A DNA stretch of 64,000 nucleotides, from the NCBI RefSeq assembly GCF_040954835.1, contig NC_090708.1, positions 29,462,001 to 29,526,000 on the forward strand, in the 5' to 3' direction. Shown one piece after another: positions 58,876 through 64,000 of the stretch (positions within the stretch are counted from its first letter, which is position 1; each line of letters begins with the position of its first letter). The stretch is from Lepisosteus oculatus. Its lineage: Eukaryota > Chordata > Actinopteri > Semionotiformes > Lepisosteidae. Made by a program: the position numbers and the translations under genes. Below the pieces are notes generated by a model that saw only the letters and a list, made by a program, of their open reading frames with translations, did not search any database and was not told the DNA's origin.

Positions 58876-61201
58876 ATACGATCTATAGTTGAAATCTGAG
58901 CCTAAATAAAAAGAAAAAGCATTTTCAGAGAGCAATTACGCTGTGTTTATGTAGAATAAGTGATTAGGTTTATGAGCAATCTAATTACTTATTCATTTAA
59001 AACGCTATATAAAATAAAGTTTATTATTCATTTTCTTGACAGAGTGGTGAACATTATTATGCATAAAACAAAGATAACGATCCTGATCAGTTTAGAAATC
59101 CGTGTATGCTGTAAGGTTTTTACTTCTTAATTAAACTTTTAAAATACACGTTTTGAATAGAAAGAAATCCTCTTCCTGGTACAGTATGTATAGCAAACCA
59201 GCACGTCTTTTTTCTCCAATCAGAGGGGTGTCGGATGGTGTCAGCCAATCACCATTCTGAAGCCCTACCATAATCTCTCGTATGGGGAGACCCCAGAATT
59301 CTGTCCTATAGTTAAGATAGATGATAGATACTTTTATTGATCCCGTGAGGGAAATAAAGTAAATCATTTTCATTTTAGGAAATTATTAAACGCTCGGTTA
59401 AAAGCAAAGGAGATTGTCTGTTATAGTGGACATAAAAACAAGATTTCACTGGCATTATATCCTAGAAGACACAGACCGGCGCCAGACCGGGAGAACGCCC
59501 GCAGCGTAAAAGAAAATGCCTGATGAACTAGGGATTGGACAGTTTCCAAGTGCTTGTACAATCGATGGAAATGTTCAAATAAATGTGCAAAAGAAATAAA
59601 CAAAATAATCATTTATTTCTTTATCATATTGGCTAGCTAATGTCCTCTCTTTGCTAGTTAGTGGCTGTGTTTCTGCGTTGGGTAGCAACGGGTGACTGTT
59701 CTCAGGCGGAAGATGTAAACAGCTTAATTTTCGTGTTAAATATTTTTTTTTAAAATTTAAATTCGTTCTATACAGCAATCGCATATTTGGGTACCGTTTC
59801 ATAAACTTTCATGCATTAAAATGTTTAGGGAGAAATGGAAGGCTGGTGTGTATTTTTTCTTTAAACTATGAAGACCAGCTATACACAGTATAGTTTACGT
59901 ACAAACAGTAATGTTTATGTTCCTAAATTAATATCGTTTATGACCTTCAGATGCGTTATGCTCCTCTTCTTTTAATGCTCAGCTACTAAAATTTCCCTTT
60001 AGTGGTAAAATTCCATATAAATATTCAAAACTAAGCGGATTAAAATGTGCACAGTAAAGAGATTAAATGATTAAATCTTTTCACTACTAACCAATGCACC
60101 ACGAGTGCCCCTGTCGGTCATTTTGGCCAGCCAATCACTTACCGCGGTGCCCTGCGGTGGCTTGTGGGTAGTTTACCGTACCGCAGGTTTGTACCGTGCA
60201 TTTTGAACGGCTGCATCTGTACAGTATGAGACTGCATGCTTTCAAACCCACTACAACAACACAGTATGTGTGAAATATTTTTCTTAATCCAAATTTAATG
60301 TTAAATTATTCATTGCTGAAATTTAGATTGAGACAAAATATAGAAAGAACAAGTAATAGGTTTATTATACAGATGCAGCCATTCAAAATGGGTGAGGTAT
60401 TTCGCGGCATACCGCGACACGCCCACCGGGGTATCACGCAGTTCACGTGTGTCACGTGACTAACTATCCGGCGTCGCCTTGTAAAACCGCCAGGGGGAGC
60501 TTAACCTCTCATGTACAGCATTTGAGCCTTTAATTTTGAACTGTGTATTACAGCATGTTAATCATCAGTCATTAAAATGTTGGTATATTTTATGAAAGCA
60601 AGATTGCTCAGTTGGACAAAAGTACACAACCTACCTTTATCAGAAATATTTATGCATCAAAGCCTTTACTGAAGATATTACTAATAGTATTAATAATGGA
60701 TGACTTTGGACAAGCTGTATACTCAAAGTATAATTTCTTTAGCACATTTGTTCAAGCACTTGGAATCTGTCCAAGCCATACTTTGTCAGGCATTTTGTTT
60801 TACTTCAACGGGCATAAAAACTTCCATGCTTTTAACAGGGCATTTCATAATTTCTAACTACAAAAATGATTTAAAATGCGACACCTATCATTCAACTAGA
60901 GCTTAAAATATCACAAGTATACCAGATTTTATGGAACCACTTCAGAGGGGTGTTCCAGGAATCGGCAGTTTAAAGAAAAAAATACACACCAGTATTCCAT
61001 TTCTCCCTAAACATTGTAAGCTTCGAAGTCTTTAACTAACGTGATACCGGAGTCAACAAGCATACTTTTAGAATTTGATTAGAAGGGAATATAATATGGA
61101 ATCGCGTATCTCAAGAATTTAATAATGGTATGATTATATCCGTGTACTTCAACAGTTCTGTTTAGGGCTGTTTCGCCTGCCTGTTCATGTGAGCTATCTT
61201 A

Positions 61202-61257
61202 TAGCCTACTGGTCTAGGTGCGTGACTACCAACTGGCAGGTTGTGTGTTTGAATCCA
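61202..61257 (+). repeat. tRNA-like module in foldback copy 4
   Basis: Box A-like TAGCCTACTGG (61202-61212) and box B-like GTTTGAATCC (61248-61257), the same module as at 21265-21319. Confidence 0.5.
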
Positions 61258-62386
61258 GATGGTGCTGGACTTTCCATTTTTTATTTATTTATTTTTTAAT
61301 CGCGTAACATAAACATATTACCGTATGCAAACTGTACTGTATACAGTATGTATATGTATATTTAATGTCTTAACTGTGCCTGTTTAAGTATTGAATATTC
61401 ATATCTAATTTTACCACTGAAGAGAAATCTTAGTAGCTGAGCATAAAGTGAATAGGAGCATACTGTAACGCGTGTGAAGGCCATAAACGATATTAATTTT
61501 GGAACATAAACACAGTATATGGCTGGTCTCGGTACTTTAAAGAAAAAAATACACACCAGTATTCCATTTCTCCCTTAACATTGTAAGCGTCGAAGTCTTT
61601 AACTAACGTGATACCGGAGTCAACAAGCATACTTTTAGAATTTGATTAAAAGGGAATATAATATGGAATCGCATATCTCAAGAAATTAATAACGGTATGA
61701 TTATATCCGTGTACTGCAACAGGGCTGTGTAAGGCTGTTTCGCCTGCCTGTTCACGCGAGCTATCTTGTAGCCTACTGGTCTAGGTGCGTGACTATAATT
61801 GACTATATAAAAAGTGTTCCATAATTTCTAACTACGAAAATGCCAGGTGAAAGGATTTGTAAACATACTTTGTTAAAGCAAGTCAGTTTTTTCCACAACA
61901 CATAAAATACATTTTTCCAAGAAAGTTTAGCCTTTGTCACTAATGAAACCACTAAATAAAGACATAAATATAGAAATCTTAAGATTTGTTTTATTTAATG
62001 TTGGTAGCAGGATGAACTGTCAGAGTGTATATTTTTGCAGAGTTGCTGCAAGATGTTAACAGTGAAAAAAGTATTTAGAAATGAGTTATTTCAAGATGAA
62101 AAAGAAAACATACATGAAACATGGTTCCATTATGACCAGAATCGGTCTTGAGATATTTTTAACTTGATTTACAGTATTTGAGAGGTATGTCTTAACACCG
62201 ATACTACAGTGCTTAAGTACTGCTCACCTGTATGTTTCTAGGTTTATATTATGCATTTCATACGGTCAAATTACTTTTGAGCAACTAATAAGAAGCGCGA
62301 AACGATATGCGTTTTAGTTTCGTTTTGTGCTAGGACGCATGGATTGATTAGAGATATCAAGTACATACAAGTCATTTTTTAAATGT

Positions 62387-62600
62387 ACAAGTAATAGGTT
62401 TATTCCATGCTGAAAAAAAGAAGAAATAGAACACAACGTTTCGGCCGTGGAGCCTTCTTCAGGTGTCACCTTGACACCTGAAGAAGGCTCCACGGCCGAA
62501 ACGTTGTGTTCTCTTTCTTCTTTTTTTCAGCATGGAATAAACCTATTACTTGTTCCTTTGCAGCCTACGCATGCTGACGCAGCTACCCACCTGAACTACT
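62387..62600. mobile_element. Penelope-like terminal-repeat palindrome with target duplication
   Basis: Two copies of the Penelope-like terminal unit face away from each other around a centre at 62470, giving a near-perfect palindrome of about 170 bp (62385-62555), plus a short extra tail. A 13-bp repeat ATTTTTTAAATGT flanks the insert (62374-62386 and 62601-62613). Foldback copy 2 has the uninterrupted site (24250-24262, reverse complement), so the boundaries are well supported. Confidence 0.8.
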
Positions 62601-63326
62601 ATTTTTTAAATGTTGTAGTTCGTCTTGAAAAAATGTTACGAGTACATCATCTATCAACAATTACACAGGTTCTGTTTCCATATTGCGGATTTTGGTTGTG
62701 TGTTACTGTAGTTTCCTGACTCCCATGTCACATGGTCTGTGATTGAAACCTGTAAAACCGGTTTAATTTGTCACAGCCAGCACTCTTCAGGTGTGAGGGT
62801 CTTCTGCTCAGAATGAAACGCTAAAATGTTTGTGTATATTCTAATGGTAGTGGGGGCAGGGTGTGTGGGAACAGGTTTGGTTGAAATTGCATTGGAGATC
62901 TATGTTCTTCACACCTGAAACATTTTCTCTGAAAGCATTTTCTTCGCAGTTTAACCAATCTTGTTACAGCATGTTACAGTTTACTATTATTAACCATATT
63001 AATTTTAAGTGCTTAATGTAAAATCTTGTAAAAATATATTTTCATTGTTCAAATATACATTAATTCTGACTATCATATAATACGTTAAATACAAAACTAA
63101 AGAAAAAATAGGGTTAAATATAATTCAAAATATTTTGCTAACAATGTTAACTGTTTATGAATAATAAAATGTATTAACTAAGGAGTAGGATGGCACAGTT
63201 GTTAGTATGTTTTTTGTTTTGTTTCTTTTTCATAAATACAACAATAGTACCTGATGTCTCAGTGGCTTTCAAAATTAAATTATGCATGCAAACCTGTGAA
63301 CAAGAAAGATAACTAAGATTATCTTG

Positions 63327-64000
63327 GCAGCTGTGTGGTGTGACGCACTGGTGGCCTGGCACGGTGAAGTGCGCTGGCAGCTGTGTGGTGTGACGCAGTG
63401 GTGGCCTGGCACGGTGAGGTGCGCTGGCAGCTGTGTGATGCAGTGGTGGCCTGGCACGGTGAAGTGCGCTGGCAGCTGTGTTGTGTGACGCAGTGGTGGC
63501 CTGGCACGGTGAAGTGCTCTGGCAGCTGTGTGGTGTGACGCAGTGGTGGCCTGGCATGGTGAAGTGCGCTGGCAGCTGTGTGGTGTGACGCTGTGGTGGC
63601 CTGGCACGGTGAGGTGCGCTGGCAGCTGTGTGGTGTGATGCAGTGGTGGCCTGGCACGGTGAGGTGCGCTGGCAGCTGTGTGATGCAGTGGTGGCCTGGT
63701 ACGTTGAGGTGCGCTGTCAGGTGGGTGATGCAGTGGTGGCCTGGCACCGTGAGGTGCGCTGGCAGCTGTGTGGTGTGACGCAGTGATGGCCTGGCATGGT
63801 GAGGTGCCCTGGTAGCTGTATGATGCAGTGGTGGCCTGGCACGGTGAGGTGCGCTGGCAGGTGGGTGATGCAGTGGTGGCCTGGCACCGTGAGGTGCGCT
63901 GGCAGCTGTGTGGTGTGACGCAGTGGTGGCCTGGCATGGTGAAGTGCGCTGGCAGCTGTGTGGTGTGACACAGTGGTGGCCTGGCACGGTGAAGTGCACT
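63327..64000. repeat. Minisatellite, 50/45-bp units
   Basis: About 14 units built on GGCAGCTGTGTGGTGTGACG followed by CAGTGGTGGCCTGGCACGGT and GAGGTGCGCT (50 bp), mixed with 45-bp units lacking a GGTGT step. It is GC-rich in an AT-rich setting and runs to the last base of the window. Long - strand open frames across it come from the repeat period and are not a gene. Confidence 0.95.

Larger units (their letters stand above)
55122..60219. mobile_element. Foldback transposon copy 3
   Basis: Starts TA|CAGATGTAGCCATTC (55122) and ends GAACGGCTGCATCTG|TA (60219). The left arm 55250-55400 pairs with 59930-60080. A second left-type end, C(T)GATGCAGCCATTC, lies inside at 55459 after a TA, so one copy seems to have inserted into another, although only one right end was seen. 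It contains the G/T-rich module (58490-58875) and the transposase fragment on the - strand (57250-57428). Confidence 0.8.
60370..63300. mobile_element. Foldback transposon copy 4, right end outside the window
   Basis: Starts TA|CAGATGCAGCCATTC and is nearly identical to the left arm of copy 2 for many hundred bases (60370-61370 against 20486-21440). From about 62040 to 63300 it matches the core of copy 2 in reverse (for example 62160-62400 against 24250-24500, and 63180-63290 against 23570-23680). No GGCTGCATCTG end was found before the window closes. It contains a Penelope-like hairpin (62387-62600). Confidence 0.75.

Noticed and set aside
63174..63999. Long - strand open frames (up to 226 codons) rich in His, Pro, Thr and Cys
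   Set aside because: They are translations of the 50/45-bp minisatellite, open in several frames at once, with no start context, splice pattern or domain.

Overview
The window looks like a piece of a ray-finned fish genome. It is AT-rich and intron-rich. Most of it is transposable-element sequence, and the only host genes I recognise are novel immune-type receptors (NITRs), an immunoglobulin-superfamily receptor family known from bony fish. Teleost versus holostean cannot be settled from the sequence.

Host genes. Two NITR genes on the + strand look intact: gene B (35184-41654) and gene C (48256-52306). Each has the order leader, V exon, I exon, transmembrane exon, small cytoplasmic exon and tail exon carrying two tyrosine motifs of the ITIM type. 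Both Ig exons end in a J-like FGNGT motif, so no rearrangement is needed. A third receptor, gene A (13018 down to 11754, - strand), has the same leader and V exon but no I domain or ITIM. Its transmembrane segment contains an arginine, so it may be an activating partner. A fourth locus, D (19287-28225, + strand), is a dead NITR. Its I exon is frameshifted, and its I and transmembrane exons are separated by a 5.7 kb transposon. An isolated stalk-like exon at 15005-15077 (-) and a duplicated block (14080-14500 and 16770-17190) are traces of further local duplication.

Mobile DNA. At 2210-3842 there is a complete Tc1-like transposon with an uninterrupted 339-residue DD34E transposase and TA target duplications. 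A family of long foldback elements with CAGATGCAGCC ends and flanking TA occupies 5872-10436, 20486-26181, 55122-60219 and 60370 onward. Their inner part carries a fragment of an IS630/Tc1/mariner-type transposase whose first catalytic Asp is Gly. Other elements are: Penelope-like retroelement pieces with a GIY-YIG endonuclease part and hairpin ends (37.1, 39.0-39.9 and 62.4-62.6 kb); 5S-rRNA-derived SINEs (4.3-4.85, 43.17-43.39 and 54.0-54.37 kb); an RTE-like LINE (42.64-44.87 kb); two other LINE reverse transcriptase remnants (15.8-16.7 and 33.4-34.7 kb); a hAT remnant (45.6-46.7 kb); several Tc1 relics; and a candidate solo LTR (1155-2201).

Tandem repeats. These include head-to-head arrays of a 21-bp unit (27165-27860) and a 50/45-bp minisatellite running off the right edge (63327-64000).

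Overall this is a young, fast-changing NITR cluster in which tandem duplication makes receptors and transposons break or separate them. All gene structures are read from splice-site phase and paralogue comparison inside the window; none is confirmed by transcripts.
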